From: Lewinellaceae bacterium SD302
Lineage (GTDB): Bacteria > Bacteroidota > Bacteroidia > Chitinophagales > Saprospiraceae
NCBI GenBank assembly: GCA_002591745.1
Contig: PDLQ01000001.1
Span: 62,001 to 126,000, forward strand
DNA length: 64,000 nt
Direction: 5' to 3'
Shown: positions 1 through 10,200 of the stretch, piece by piece
Position numbering within the stretch: position 1 is the first letter of the stretch
Layout of the letters: the number at the start of each line of letters is the position of its first letter
Position numbers and translations under genes: made by a program
The notes under the pieces: model-generated
The model's database searches: none
What the model was told of the DNA's origin: nothing
What the model saw: only the letters and a program-made list of their open reading frames with translations

Positions 1-2187
1 ATCAGGGAACTCACAGAGTATCCTGTTCGTGATGATACCGTTACTCAGGTCGAAGCAACCGGTGAGGTCGATTAGTCGGCCACCGACGGTGTCGCCCTGA
101 ATCTCACCCTCAGCGCTGAGAAAATAAATCACACATTCGTCAATACCCGCGTCAGCCAGGTCAAATACTCCGTCCTGGTTGCCCGCACCGAGGATGAAGC
201 CGTCCTGGTTGGTAATGATGAATTGAGTATTGTCACCTGCGGGCATACCCGTTTGTATGGCCTGCACCATGCTGTTGGAGTCAGGGTCGAGGCAAACGAT
301 GATGCTGTCACTACCGTCAGCAAACGTAATCATGCCTCCGTCTGCCAAACAAGGGTTGCAAATTTCGCGGACGGTAACGATCCCATTCGAGAGATCGAAA
401 CAACCATTGATACCTGCGATCGGTCCCCCGACCGTATCTCCCTGAATTTCGCCTTCGGAAGCCAAAAAGTAAATTACGCAGTTCCCTTCCCCGGCATCGC
501 CGACATCAAACATCCCCGTTTCATTATCAACGGCGAGGATGGTACCATCCGCGCTGGTAATGATGAATTCGAAATTGTCGCCCATAACCGAGCCGCCGTT
601 GCTGACGAAAGCTTGTACTATAGTATTGGAGTCTGGATCCAGGCAGACGAAAATTTCGGTGCTACCATCGGCGAAAGTGATATTACCGGCGTTGGCTTCA
701 CAATCCGGGAACTCACACAGGATTCTAGTGGTGACAATGCCATTACTCAGGTCGAAGCAGCCGGTCAGGTCGATGATTCGACCACCAACGGTATCTCCCT
801 GAATATCTTCATCGGCACTGAGGAAGTAGATTACGCAGTTGTCGATGCCGGCGTCAGCCAGGTCGAAAACACCGTCCTGATTACCCGCACCCAAAATAAA
901 ACCATCCTGGCTGGTGATGATGTACTGAGTACTGTCTCCTGCCGGCGCGCCTACTTGCAGGGCCTGGACTACACTATTAGAGTCCGGGTCGAGACAAACT
1001 ATAATGCTGTCACTACCGTCCGCAAAGGTGATCATTCCGGCATCAGCCAGGCAAGGGTTACAAATTTCCCGCACCACGCTCAGGGGGTTGGATAGATCAA
1101 AGCAGCCTTCCAGATCACTGGCGTTGTTGCCAACGGCTGCACCTTCCAACCCGTCTTCAAAAGCAAGATTCCAAATCAGGCAAGTACCTGCTCCGGCTTC
1201 ACTGAGGTTAAAGGGAGGTTCGGTTGGTAGACCAAGAATATTGCCATCCAAATCAGTAATCACGAAAGTAAAGTTGGCCCCGGAAAGAGCGCTCGAATCG
1301 ATTTGTTCTACGAAAATACTGTCAGCACCACCTTCATCGAGACAAACCGAAATACTGTCGCTGCCACCGGGGAAGGCCAGGGTGCCTCCGTCTACTTGAT
1401 TGCGGATAACCTGGATCGGCGAAGAAAGGCTGAAGCATCCCTCCAGATCATCGGCGTCCAGACCAATCTCCAAACCGGTCAGCCCGTCTTCGAAGCTAAT
1501 ATTCCAGATCAGGCAAACGCCTCCGCCAGCGCCTTCCAGATCGAATGGAGGAGCAGCGGGTAAGCCCAGGATCGTACCTTCCGTATCGGTGATCAGCCAG
1601 GCCATGTTTGAGCCCTCTGCGTTGTCCAATGATACTTCAATAGAGTCTGGTTGTCCGTCACCGGCACAGATCGTAATCGATCCGCCGCCACCGGCCAGAC
1701 TTAAATCTCCACCTTCTACGTCGCAGTTCAGGCCCGCACAGTCTTCACCGGTTAAGCGGATTACGGTGATATAGGTAGAAAGACTGAAACAACCGTCGTC
1801 TGCAGTCAGGTCGCAAACGTTGTCGCCCACGTCAATTGATCCGGTAAAGGTCGGATCTGTAACGACATTATAGATGAAAACAGGTCCGTCGCCAGTACCT
1901 TCAAAGTTGAAAACCGGGGTAAGCTGGGTTGACAGAATCAGGCCAAACGGGGTAGTGACCACGTAATTGATCTCACCGTTGGAGTTGCCATTAATATTGG
2001 TGACGATATTATCGTTCATCCCATCGTCCGTACAAACGAAGACACTGTTTTCGCCGTCGGCTAACGTAAATTCTCCACCGAACAGGGAGCAGCCGAACTG
2101 GGCCTTGAGCCCGGAGAAGATTACAATAAGTAAAATGGTCAGCAAAGGCCGAATTCGGCAATTATAATAGAATGTTTGCTTCCACAT
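1..2187 (-). CDS. Secreted repeat protein, 3' part missing (runs off window start)
   Basis: The reading frame is open from an ATG at 2187 to base 1 (729 codons), so the C-terminus lies outside the window. Residues 1-30 look like a signal peptide ending at Ala-Gln. The rest is tandem repeats of roughly 95-115 residues, each with acidic Gly-rich turns and a cysteine in an xVCLD segment, and closing with GCFxLSxxI. Six such closings are visible. The N-terminal half is closely paralogous to the next gene (2477-6076), so the pair is a tandem duplication. By analogy with that gene a T9SS sorting domain probably follows, but this is not seen. Function unknown. A cell-surface or secreted structural role is inferred from the signal peptide and repeat architecture. 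Confidence 0.85.
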   Translation of the reverse strand, partial: MWKQTFYYNCRIRPLLTILLIVIFSGLKAQFGCSLFGGEFTLADGENSVFVCTDDGMNDNIVTNINGNSNGEINYVVTTPFGLILSTQLTPVFNFEGTGDGPVFIYNVVTDPTFTGSIDVGDNVCDLTADDGCFSLSTYITVIRLTGEDCAGLNCDVEGGDLSLAGGGGSITICAGDGQPDSIEVSLDNAEGSNMAWLITDTEGTILGLPAAPPFDLEGAGGGVCLIWNISFEDGLTGLEIGLDADDLEGCFSLSSPIQVIRNQVDGGTLAFPGGSDSISVCLDEGGADSIFVEQIDSSALSGANFTFVITDLDGNILGLPTEPPFNLSEAGAGTCLIWNLAFEDGLEGAAVGNNASDLEGCFDLSNPLSVVREICNPCLADAGMITFADGSDSIIVCLDPDSNSVVQALQVGAPAGDSTQYIITSQDGFILGAGNQDGVFDLADAGIDNCVIYFLSADEDIQGDTVGGRIIDLTGCFDLSNGIVTTRILCEFPDCEANAGNITFADGSTEIFVCLDPDSNTIVQAFVSNGGSVMGDNFEFIITSADGTILAVDNETGMFDVGDAGEGNCVIYFLASEGEIQGDTVGGPIAGINGCFDLSNGIVTVREICNPCLADGGMITFADGSDSIIVCLDPDSNSMVQAIQTGMPAGDNTQFIITNQDGFILGAGNQDGVFDLADAGIDECVIYFLSAEGEIQGDTVGGRLIDLTGCFDLSNGIITNRILCEFPD

Positions 2188-2350
2188 AAACGAACGGGGT
2201 TGATTGTTCAAAAAACTAAATTAGTATCACTCGAAGGGGAGTGAGATTCTTTGTCCGGTATGAGATAGCTGTAAGAAATTCTTGGCGGTTTTGCTCTAAA
2301 ATACCCGCCTTTGCCCCTGAACAGGGATTGGTAGTTGCGTAAATATAATG

Positions 2351-2368
2351 GTTAACAAAGTAGCAATG
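2351..2368 (-). repeat. Dispersed motif copy 1 (intergenic)
   Basis: Reverse strand reads cattgctactttgttaac. It lies between the two paralogous surface genes, about 160 bases upstream of the start of the first one. Confidence 0.75.
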
Positions 2369-2410
2369 TTGGTAAATGACCGAAAAAATATTGTTACCAG
2401 ACCAAATAAC

Positions 2411-2446
2411 AAAAAAAACGAGCCTTCTCCGTAATGGAAAAGGCTC
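2411..2446 (-). terminator. Rho-independent terminator of the 2477-6076 gene
   Basis: On the minus strand a stem GAGCCTT...AAGGCTC, extended by TCC/GGA around an internal mismatch, is followed by eight T residues. It begins about 30 bases after the stop codon. Confidence 0.9.
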
Positions 2447-2476
2447 ATTGGTCTTCATAAAATGAAAATTACAACA

Positions 2477-5400
2477 CTACTGAAGCTTTACGAAACGATC
2501 GGTCAGTATGTTCTCACCATTACTGATGCGTAAGTAATAAGTACCGGCGGCCAGTTCGTTGGTCGGGATACTGATCACTTGCTCACTAAGGTCAAAACGC
2601 AGATCAAGCAGGCGGCGGCCGGTTTGGTCGAAAACGGTGATCGTAGACTCGCCGAAGCTGCCTCCACTCAGCGAAATACTCAGTTGCTCACGAACCGGAT
2701 TCGGGAATAGTTCGGCGGTGATTCCGGAAGCAGGATCGAATACACTGCTTGGGGAAGCATTTGGAGCACACGGAGTAGGAATAGCGTTGAACCAGTTACT
2801 TATACCGTTAACCTCATCAACCAACTGTAGCGACTGCTCGGTTGTTGGTGCCACAAGTTGCTGGCTGGCGTCCCATTGGCCGGCAGCGATGGCCAGACCA
2901 AGGTAATTGCCGGTAGCGTCTCCCCAGTTTAGGTAGTCAAGCAGATTATTCGCAATAAATTCGCTGCTGTTGAACAGTGCGATCTCGTCACTCATGATCC
3001 CCAGACCCGGAACATTATCAAAAAGGACTACTTCGCCGGGCGCCAGGGTCAGGCTGCCACAGTTGGTAGTAAGCATGTCTAGACGATTTTGACCAAGCGA
3101 GGTTACCAGGTATAGGTTATTCAGATTAACGGTGAACTCACTCAGATTTAGAATCTCTACCTGACCTTGTGCGGTAACTTCGTTGATGACGACGTTGCCG
3201 GTAAAGTCTTCACATTCTTCCTCACGGACGGTTACTATGCCATTGGAAAGGTCGAAACACCCCGTAATACCGTCGAGCGTTCCACCCATGGTGTCACCGG
3301 TGATCTCGCCGTCGCTAACCAGGTAGAAAATAACGCAGTTGCCCACGCCGGCCGGACCAACGTCGAAAGTACCGGTTTCGTTACCAGCGCCGAGAATCAT
3401 GCCGTTACCATCGGTGATGATGAATTGCACGTTCTCGCCACTAACGGAAGCTGAATCAACCTGGATGGCTTGCACAACGGTACCAGTGATGGAATCGTCC
3501 AGGCAGACCAGAATTTCAGTGTTGCCGTCTTCGAAGGTCAACTCCCCGGCTTCTGCCTCACAGTCGTCGTCACAGAACTGACGGACAGTGGTGATGCCAT
3601 TGGAAAGGTCGAAACAACCCGTGATGCCGTCGAGCGTTCCACCCATGGTGTCACCGGTGATCTCGCCGTCGCTGGCCAGGTAGTAAATAACGCAGTTGCC
3701 CACGCCGGCCGGACCGACGTCGAAAGTACCGGTTTCGTTGCCAGCACCGAGGATCATGCCGTTACCATCGGTGATGATGAATTGCACGTTCTCGCCACTA
3801 ACGGAAGCTGAATCAACCTGGATGGCTTGCACAACGGTACCGGTGATGGAATCGTCCAGGCAGACCAGAATTTCGGTACTGCCATCTTCGAAGGTCAATT
3901 CTCCGGCTTCTGCCTCGCAATCGTCTTCACAGAACTGGCGAATGGTGGTGATCCCATTGGACAAGTCGAAACAGCCGGTAATGTCATCTAACATTCCGCC
4001 CATGGTATCTCCCTGGATTTCACCAAAGCTGTTGAGGTAATAGATGACACAGTTACCTATGCCGGCAGGACCTACATCGAATGTGCCATTCTGGTTGCCC
4101 GCACCCAAGATCATACCCATACCATCGGTAATGATGAACTGGGCGTTGTCGCCACTCAGTGATTCTTCATCGACCTGTACGGCCTGAACTACGGTGTTGG
4201 AATCTGGATCGAGACAGACCAGGATTTCATTGTCTCCATTATCAAAAGTTAACTCCCCGGCATTGGCTTCATTGCGAACGGTTACAATGCCTTCTGTAAT
4301 ATCGAAACATCCGGTCAGATCCTCAATATTTCCACCCATGGTGTCGCCCTGAATGGGCCCAAAAGCATTCACGTAGTAGATTACACAGGCTCCGGGACCA
4401 GCCGGTCCTACATCGAAAGTGCCCGTTTGGTTGCCAGCACCCAAAATCATACCAGCTCCATCGGTAATGATGAACTGGGCGTTGTCGCCACTCAGATCTC
4501 CAGGCGTATTTTGTACGGCTTGTACAACGGTGCTCGAACCGTCATTCAGACAAAGAATCACCTCGTTGCTACCATCTTCGAATGATATTGAACCGGCGTT
4601 TGCTTCGTTACGAATAGTGGTGATGCCATTGGACAGGTCGAAACAGCCTTCCAGATTATTGATGTTACCACCAACTGTGTCACCGGAAATGGCACCAAAT
4701 CCGGCAAGGTAATAGATCACACAAGCTCCCGGACCAGCTGGGCCGACGTCAAAACCGCCGGAAGCATTCATGCCGAGAATCATTCCGTCGCCATCCGTGA
4801 TGATAAATTCATTATCCGTACCACTAAGAATGCTTACGTCCTCGAAAATGGCCTGCACCAGGGTGCTGGAGCCGTCATTGAGGCAAAGCGTAACTTCATC
4901 AGAACCGTCTTCGAAACTGATAGTGCCTGCATCTGCTTGTTGGCGTACGGTAGTGATACCGTTAGACAGGTCGAAGCATCCAGTGATGTCATCGATACTT
5001 CCTCCTATGGTATCACCCTGAATCTCATCAAAAGAGGTGAGGTAGTAAATAACGCAAGAGCCTTCACCGGCCGGACCCACGTCAAAGGAGCCATCTTGGT
5101 TACCTGCACCAAGTATCATTCCTTCTGAGTCAGTAATGATAAATTGCGCTTCGGTCCCTGATAAGGATGAGCTATCCATTTGCAAAGCTTGAACTACAGT
5201 ACTCGACCCGTCATTAAGACAAAGGAAAACCGCCGTCTGCATGTCGTTTTCAAAAACCAGAGTTCCTGCTTCGGGTTGATTGCGAATTACCTGAATAGGT
5301 GTTGAAAGGTCAAAACAGCCCTCCAGGTCATCGGCATCGGCCCCTACTTCCAGGCCTTCGAGGTCATCCTCGAAGCTGATGTTCCAAATGAGGCAGACAC

Positions 5401-6076
5401 CAGGTCCAGCGCCATCCAGGTCAAAGGGTGGTGCATCCGGAAGACCGAGGATCACGCCTTCGGTATCGGTGATCAGCCAGGCCATATTATCGCCGAAGGT
5501 GCCGTCTAATTCTACGTCAAAGGCATCACTCTCGCCATCTCCGGCACAGATAGTAACGGAATTACCGCCCCCTTCCAGGGCCAGTTCTCCTCCATCTACG
5601 TCACAATCGAGACCTTCACAATCTTCGCCGGTCAGGCGAACAACCGTGATGTAGGTGGAAAGACTGAAACATCCATCCAAGGGAGTAAGGTTGCAAACAT
5701 TATCGCCCACACCGATCGAGCCGGTGAAGTCGGCTCCGGTGGCGATGTTGTAAATAAAGACCGGGCCGTCTCCAGTTCCTTCAAAGTTGAAGGTAGAACT
5801 GGTCTGAGTAGAAATGATAACACCAAAAGGGGTGGTCACCAAGTAACTGGCGGGAGTATTGGTATTGTCATTTAGTACGGTGACAATGCCATCGGCTACT
5901 CCGTCATCGGTACAGACAAAAATGGCGCTTTCGCCATTATCCAAGGTAAACTCTCCTCCGAATTCGGTACAGGCTTGGGCGGAGAGAGTGTTTACCAAAG
6001 ACACTAAAAATAACAGTAAGGCCGGTAAGACTCTACTGTTAAATCGCGAATGATTGAATAGTAATGTGTTGAACAT
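2477..6076 (-). CDS. Secreted tandem-repeat protein with lamin-tail-like region and T9SS type A sorting domain
   Basis: The protein has 1199 residues from the ATG at 6076. An upstream TTG at 6127 is possible, but the ATG places a clean signal peptide (ending LSAQ) at the start. Eight tandem repeats close with GCFDLSNGI or a variant. The last few are nearly identical, including at DNA level with a period of about 360 bases. After the repeats, a segment beginning NVVINEVTAQGQVEILNLS resembles a lamin-tail/LTD domain. The last ~80 residues (FPNPVREQLSISLSGG...GTYYLRISNGE) form a typical T9SS type A C-terminal domain, so export and surface anchoring or release by T9SS is expected. Ligand unknown. 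It is paralogous to the truncated gene at 1-2187. Confidence 0.9.
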   Translation of the reverse strand: MFNTLLFNHSRFNSRVLPALLLFLVSLVNTLSAQACTEFGGEFTLDNGESAIFVCTDDGVADGIVTVLNDNTNTPASYLVTTPFGVIISTQTSSTFNFEGTGDGPVFIYNIATGADFTGSIGVGDNVCNLTPLDGCFSLSTYITVVRLTGEDCEGLDCDVDGGELALEGGGNSVTICAGDGESDAFDVELDGTFGDNMAWLITDTEGVILGLPDAPPFDLDGAGPGVCLIWNISFEDDLEGLEVGADADDLEGCFDLSTPIQVIRNQPEAGTLVFENDMQTAVFLCLNDGSSTVVQALQMDSSSLSGTEAQFIITDSEGMILGAGNQDGSFDVGPAGEGSCVIYYLTSFDEIQGDTIGGSIDDITGCFDLSNGITTVRQQADAGTISFEDGSDEVTLCLNDGSSTLVQAIFEDVSILSGTDNEFIITDGDGMILGMNASGGFDVGPAGPGACVIYYLAGFGAISGDTVGGNINNLEGCFDLSNGITTIRNEANAGSISFEDGSNEVILCLNDGSSTVVQAVQNTPGDLSGDNAQFIITDGAGMILGAGNQTGTFDVGPAGPGACVIYYVNAFGPIQGDTMGGNIEDLTGCFDITEGIVTVRNEANAGELTFDNGDNEILVCLDPDSNTVVQAVQVDEESLSGDNAQFIITDGMGMILGAGNQNGTFDVGPAGIGNCVIYYLNSFGEIQGDTMGGMLDDITGCFDLSNGITTIRQFCEDDCEAEAGELTFEDGSTEILVCLDDSITGTVVQAIQVDSASVSGENVQFIITDGNGMILGAGNETGTFDVGPAGVGNCVIYYLASDGEITGDTMGGTLDGITGCFDLSNGITTVRQFCDDDCEAEAGELTFEDGNTEILVCLDDSITGTVVQAIQVDSASVSGENVQFIITDGNGMILGAGNETGTFDVGPAGVGNCVIFYLVSDGEITGDTMGGTLDGITGCFDLSNGIVTVREEECEDFTGNVVINEVTAQGQVEILNLSEFTVNLNNLYLVTSLGQNRLDMLTTNCGSLTLAPGEVVLFDNVPGLGIMSDEIALFNSSEFIANNLLDYLNWGDATGNYLGLAIAAGQWDASQQLVAPTTEQSLQLVDEVNGISNWFNAIPTPCAPNASPSSVFDPASGITAELFPNPVREQLSISLSGGSFGESTITVFDQTGRRLLDLRFDLSEQVISIPTNELAAGTYYLRISNGENILTDRFVKLQ
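3200..3930 (-). repeat. Near-identical ~360-base coding repeats
   Basis: The segments around 3239-3560 and 3599-3915 match almost base for base, including the runs encoding FIITDGNGMILGAGNETGTFD and DTMGGTLDGITGCFDLSNGI. Differences are scattered single bases. This indicates recent duplication or gene conversion within the gene. Confidence 0.85.
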
Positions 6077-6200
6077 GTATGTTGGGCTTAGTGAAACGAA
6101 GACTACGTTTCGGTTGAAAGAGGACAATACAATGGCTATTTGCCGAAGCGCGGCAAAAATTGATAAGTAGTATTGCTTGTTAAGATGTCAGCTCAGTAGG

Positions 6201-6228
6201 AAATAGAATCTTCCCTCGGATTCTATTT
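6201..6228. other. Perfect 10-bp stem hairpin
   Basis: Arms aaatagaatc (6201-6210) and gattctattt (6219-6228) with an 8-base loop. It lies about 125 bases upstream of the 6076 start. It could be a terminator or a leader structure. Confidence 0.6.
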
Positions 6229-6377
6229 GTAGTTACTGCACGGTATAAGTTGATGTTCGAATCTGGTGAAAATTGAAAGATTTGACCAGCGTTCTACCGT
6301 ACTTAGTACCATTTGAGGTGCGTAAAAGCTGCGTGTCTGGATTTTTTTGCTTTAAAATTCCGCTTTTGAACAACCGA

Positions 6378-6394
6378 CATTGCTACTTTGAAGT
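6378..6394 (+). repeat. Dispersed motif copy 2 (intergenic)
   Basis: Reads cattgctactttgaagt. Together with the seven preceding bases (from 6371) it matches the copy at 18675 over 24 bases. Confidence 0.8.
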
Positions 6395-6579
6395 AACAAA
6401 AAACAAATTTAGTTGTTTGATATTCAGTTATTTATGTTTATTTATCGTGATTTTTGTATTCACAAATAATGATTTCTGTATGCTGGTTTGGCTATGTTTT
6501 GCCCGATCATTGTAATGTCAAACGAAAGCAATTCCGGCAGATGAGCCGGTTAGATTGGAAAACACAGAGAATTCTTCGA

Positions 6580-6629
6580 GGCGGTAAGTCAGTATTTTTT
6601 ATGACTTGGAGTTGAACTGACTTACCGCC
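6580..6629. other. Perfect 14-bp stem hairpin, orphan
   Basis: Arms ggcggtaagtcagt (6580-6593) and actgacttaccgcc (6616-6629) with a 22-base loop containing TTTTTT. No gene ends nearby on either strand. Confidence 0.65.
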
Positions 6630-6729
6630 CTTGATTTTCCTTCAGCTTCAACCTGACCCCACTAAAAGAACACTCGGACCTAGCGTCCGCTTTCGCATAT
6701 AGATTTCAGATTACGATTATTTACTAGCA

Positions 6730-6770
6730 AGGTCTTATCGCACTGGGGAGCGCGATGAGACCTTTCTCTT
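6730..6770 (+). terminator. Orphan terminator-like hairpin
   Basis: Arms aggtcttatcgc (6730-6741) and gcgatgagacct (6752-6763) pair over 12 positions with one G-U, followed by a T-rich tail. There is no plus-strand CDS upstream, so it may end a small RNA transcribed from the 6230-6730 interval. Confidence 0.5.
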
Positions 6771-7256
6771 TGGTGCAATTCATAGTTTCGATTGAACTGC
6801 GACGAATACAAGTCTAAAGTAACCATATTTAAAGGAAGCTAAAGAAGCAATTGCTTACCAAGCTTTCTACTCATCTTCATGAACGGCTGACTTAAGATTG
6901 CCGTTCTTTAAATCGATGCCCACGATATTTTACCCGGATTATGAACTTGGGGTTGTTCTCTGCCTTTATAAAATTGAAATCATTTGTTTAATAAGAGCTA
7001 AAGGCCGTACTTTGTCCTCGTAGTTCCGAAATACATTTGAAGAACGACCGGACTACTCCCCGAAATTCGCCCCTTATTACCGCTTTGGGGCGTGCACATC
7101 TACCACATCCACTACGAGTCGCAACATCGTTGCGTCCGGCTAGTGATGCTTTCCCCTTCAGTATTGTTCCGCTTAGCGGAAAACTCTTGTAATCTGCCAT
7201 TCCCACTTTGGGAGTGGACGACCTTTTATATTGTACTAACAAATTATCAATCCATT

Positions 7257-10200
7257 ATGCCAAAAACTATACTCACTAAAGGCTTCCTCCGTTGGATGTT
7301 CGGAGCTGCATTGTTACTCCTGTTTCAGGGGGTGAACGCGCAGCTTTCGGTCGTTTTACAGGAGACGGATCCTTCTTGTTTCGGCCTCGGTTCGGGGTCC
7401 ATCGTTTCCAACGTTAGTGGTGGAGAAATACCTTATACCTATGCCTGGAGCAATGGCGAAACAACGCCCTTCATTGAAAACCTTACTGCTGGCACTTACT
7501 CTCTGACGGTCACCGATGCCAATGGTGTTCAAGGATTTGCTACTGCTTTACTGGAAGAACCACCTCAGGTAACGCTGGAGCTCTCGGCTGACCAATTATG
7601 TGAAGAGCCGTTTGTTATTACCGCAGACGGGGATGGTGGTGTTCCTCCCTATACCTATAATTGGAGCACGGGTGATGAAACGCAAAGCATCACGGTACCT
7701 TCTGGGACTTACTGCGTAACAATCGTTGACGCTAACCTCTGTGGTACTTTTGACTGTATTACGGTTGAGGTTAATCCGCCGACGGTAAACGTCATTGGTG
7801 TTGACGTGACCTGTTTTGGCGGCGAAGATGGTACGTTGACTGCATTTCCTTCCGCCGGAAGCCCGCCCTATACCTTTCTGTGGAGTAACGGTAGTACTAA
7901 CCAGACTATTGATGGTCTTACCGCGGGTACCTACGGGGTAACGATTACCGACTCGGGGGGCTGTACAGCTTCAGCGACCGGAACGGTGAATCAACCACCA
8001 CAGTTAAACGTTACAGTGACCCAAGACGGTCCTGTCTGCGCCGGAGATTTTGACATCACCGTTACGGCCTTTCCCAGCGGAGGCACACCGGATTACACTT
8101 ACTTGTGGAGTACCGGGGCTACTACTCAGGCCATCAGTGGCCTCGGAGCAGGAACTTATTCCGTAACCATTACCGACGAAAACGATTGTACCGTAGTTGG
8201 ATCTACCACGGTAATTCAAGCGCCTTCTCCAGATGTTACCATCAGTGGTGACGATGTGATCTGTGGTGACGGAAATACGACTGATCTAACGGCTACCCCC
8301 AGTGATGGTACGCCTAACTATCAGTTACTTTGGTCGACGGGTGAAGTAACGCCAACGATTACGGTAAGCCAAGCAGGCACCTACTCCGTTACGGTCACTG
8401 ATGCCAACGGTTGTACGGACGAAGCATCTATTGAGGTAACACTGGTGAATTTAAGTGTTAACGCCGTAACCAACGATGTAACTTGTTTCGGATTCGATGA
8501 CGGTAGCGCTACCTTATTCGGTACCGGTGGCACGCAGCCCTACACCTATATGTGGAGTACGGGAGAAACAACACAGACCATTAGTGGATTGGAGCCAGGA
8601 ACTTATTCTTTCACCCTAACGGAGGCTGACAACTGTAAAGCCAGTGGTACCGTAACGATTACGGAGCCACCATTACTGACCGTATTTGGTGTAGTTACTA
8701 ATCCCACTTGTCCGGATGAAATGGACGGCAGCATTGATGTGACCGCTAACGGAGGCACGCCGCCTTACACCTATCTTTGGAACACGGGGGCAACCACCCA
8801 GGACCTTGAAAACCTGGGCACCGGAGCTTACGCTATTACGGTAACTGATGATAATGGCTGTACGGCGGATGCGACTTTCACCATCATAGCACCTGACGAA
8901 ATTGAGGCTTCTACGGTTGTGACTAACGTTGATTGTTTCGGTGAAGATACTGGTGCGATCGACCTGACGGTAAGCGGTGGAACACCTCCTTATACTTACG
9001 ATTGGAGTGATGACGGTATGGAAGACCCGGATGATGACGACCAGGATCTTTTCGATCTGATCGCCGCAACGTACCAGGTTACGATCACGGATGCTAACGG
9101 GTGTATGGTTGTAGAACAAGCTACGGTGACTCAGCCACCAGCCCTCAACTTGTCCATTACTGGTGTGGACGTTCTTTGTTTCGGCCAGTCAACCGGCTCT
9201 GCTGATCTTACAGTATCCGGTGGAACGCCCCCCTATACTTATCAATGGAACACCGGTGCAACCAGTGAAGACCTGGATAACCTGCCCGCAGGAACTTATA
9301 CAGTAGTAGTGACCGACGCCAATGAGTGTACGGAAACGGCTTCGGTAACCATCGAACAGCCTGACCAACTGGTTATTACCGGTACGGTGGATGACCTGGA
9401 TTGTTTCGGTGATCTGGATGGTTCGATTAATGTAACCGTAACTGGTGGTACCGAAGATTACTCTTATGAATGGAATACCGGTGCGATCACTGAAGACTTA
9501 TTCAACTTATCCGGCGGTGCTTATTCTTTGACGGTAACCGACGCCAACGGCTGTATGACTTCTGCCACCTTCATCGTGAGCGAACCGTTGGAAATCGGGC
9601 TTTCGACCACCCAGATTAATGTAGATTGCTTTGGCGATGCTACCGGTTCGATTGACCTGACCGTAACCGGCGGAACTGCTCCCTACACCTATGACTGGGA
9701 CGGAGACGGGGTTGATGATGACCAAGACCTGGATAACCTGGAGGCCGGCACCTACACCGTAGTAGTGATCGATGCTAACGGATGTGAGGCAACTACTAGT
9801 GTTACCATTACCGAACCTACCCAACTGGTGCTTGATCTGGCTGAAACTGACGTGCTTTGCTTTGGCGAGGCTACGGGGTCAATCGACTTAACGATCACTG
9901 GAGGTACGCCTGGATATACTATCCAATGGAACACTGGTTCAACCAGCGAAGACCTGAACAACTTACCAGCGGGTACTTATACTGTTGTCGTAACGGACGC
10001 TAACGAATGTAGCGAAACCGCCAGCGTAACCATCGAGCAGCCTACGCAATTGAACGTTGACGCGATCGCTACCGATGTCGATTGCTTTGAAGGCGGTAAC
10101 GGTTCGGTTAACGCTACTGCGAGCGGTGGTACTGAGCCCTATACTTATCTATGGAGTACCGGTGCAGAAACGGAAGATATTTTCAATCTGGTGGCCGGTA

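Larger units (their letters stand above)
6077..7256. other. Gene-free 1.2 kb region between divergent surface-protein genes
   Basis: I see no credible coding region. Short open frames here lack family resemblance. The stretch is relatively AT-rich and holds a dispersed-motif copy (6378-6394) and three separate hairpins (6201-6228, 6580-6629, 6730-6763), none at the end of a plus-strand gene. It should contain the promoters of both flanking large genes, but I could not identify a convincing TAnnTTTG box near either start. Confidence 0.7.

Noticed and set aside
2216-2458. 80-residue minus-strand open frame
   Set aside because: It overlaps a clear terminator and contains a dispersed-motif copy. 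No start context or homologous features.
6230-6275. tRNA gene (ttcgaatc resembling a T-loop)
   Set aside because: No acceptor stem or anticodon arm can be formed around it.
6273-6515. 80-residue plus-strand open frame in the gene-free region
   Set aside because: No family features, low-complexity hydrophobic tail, contains a dispersed-motif copy, and lies among hairpins.
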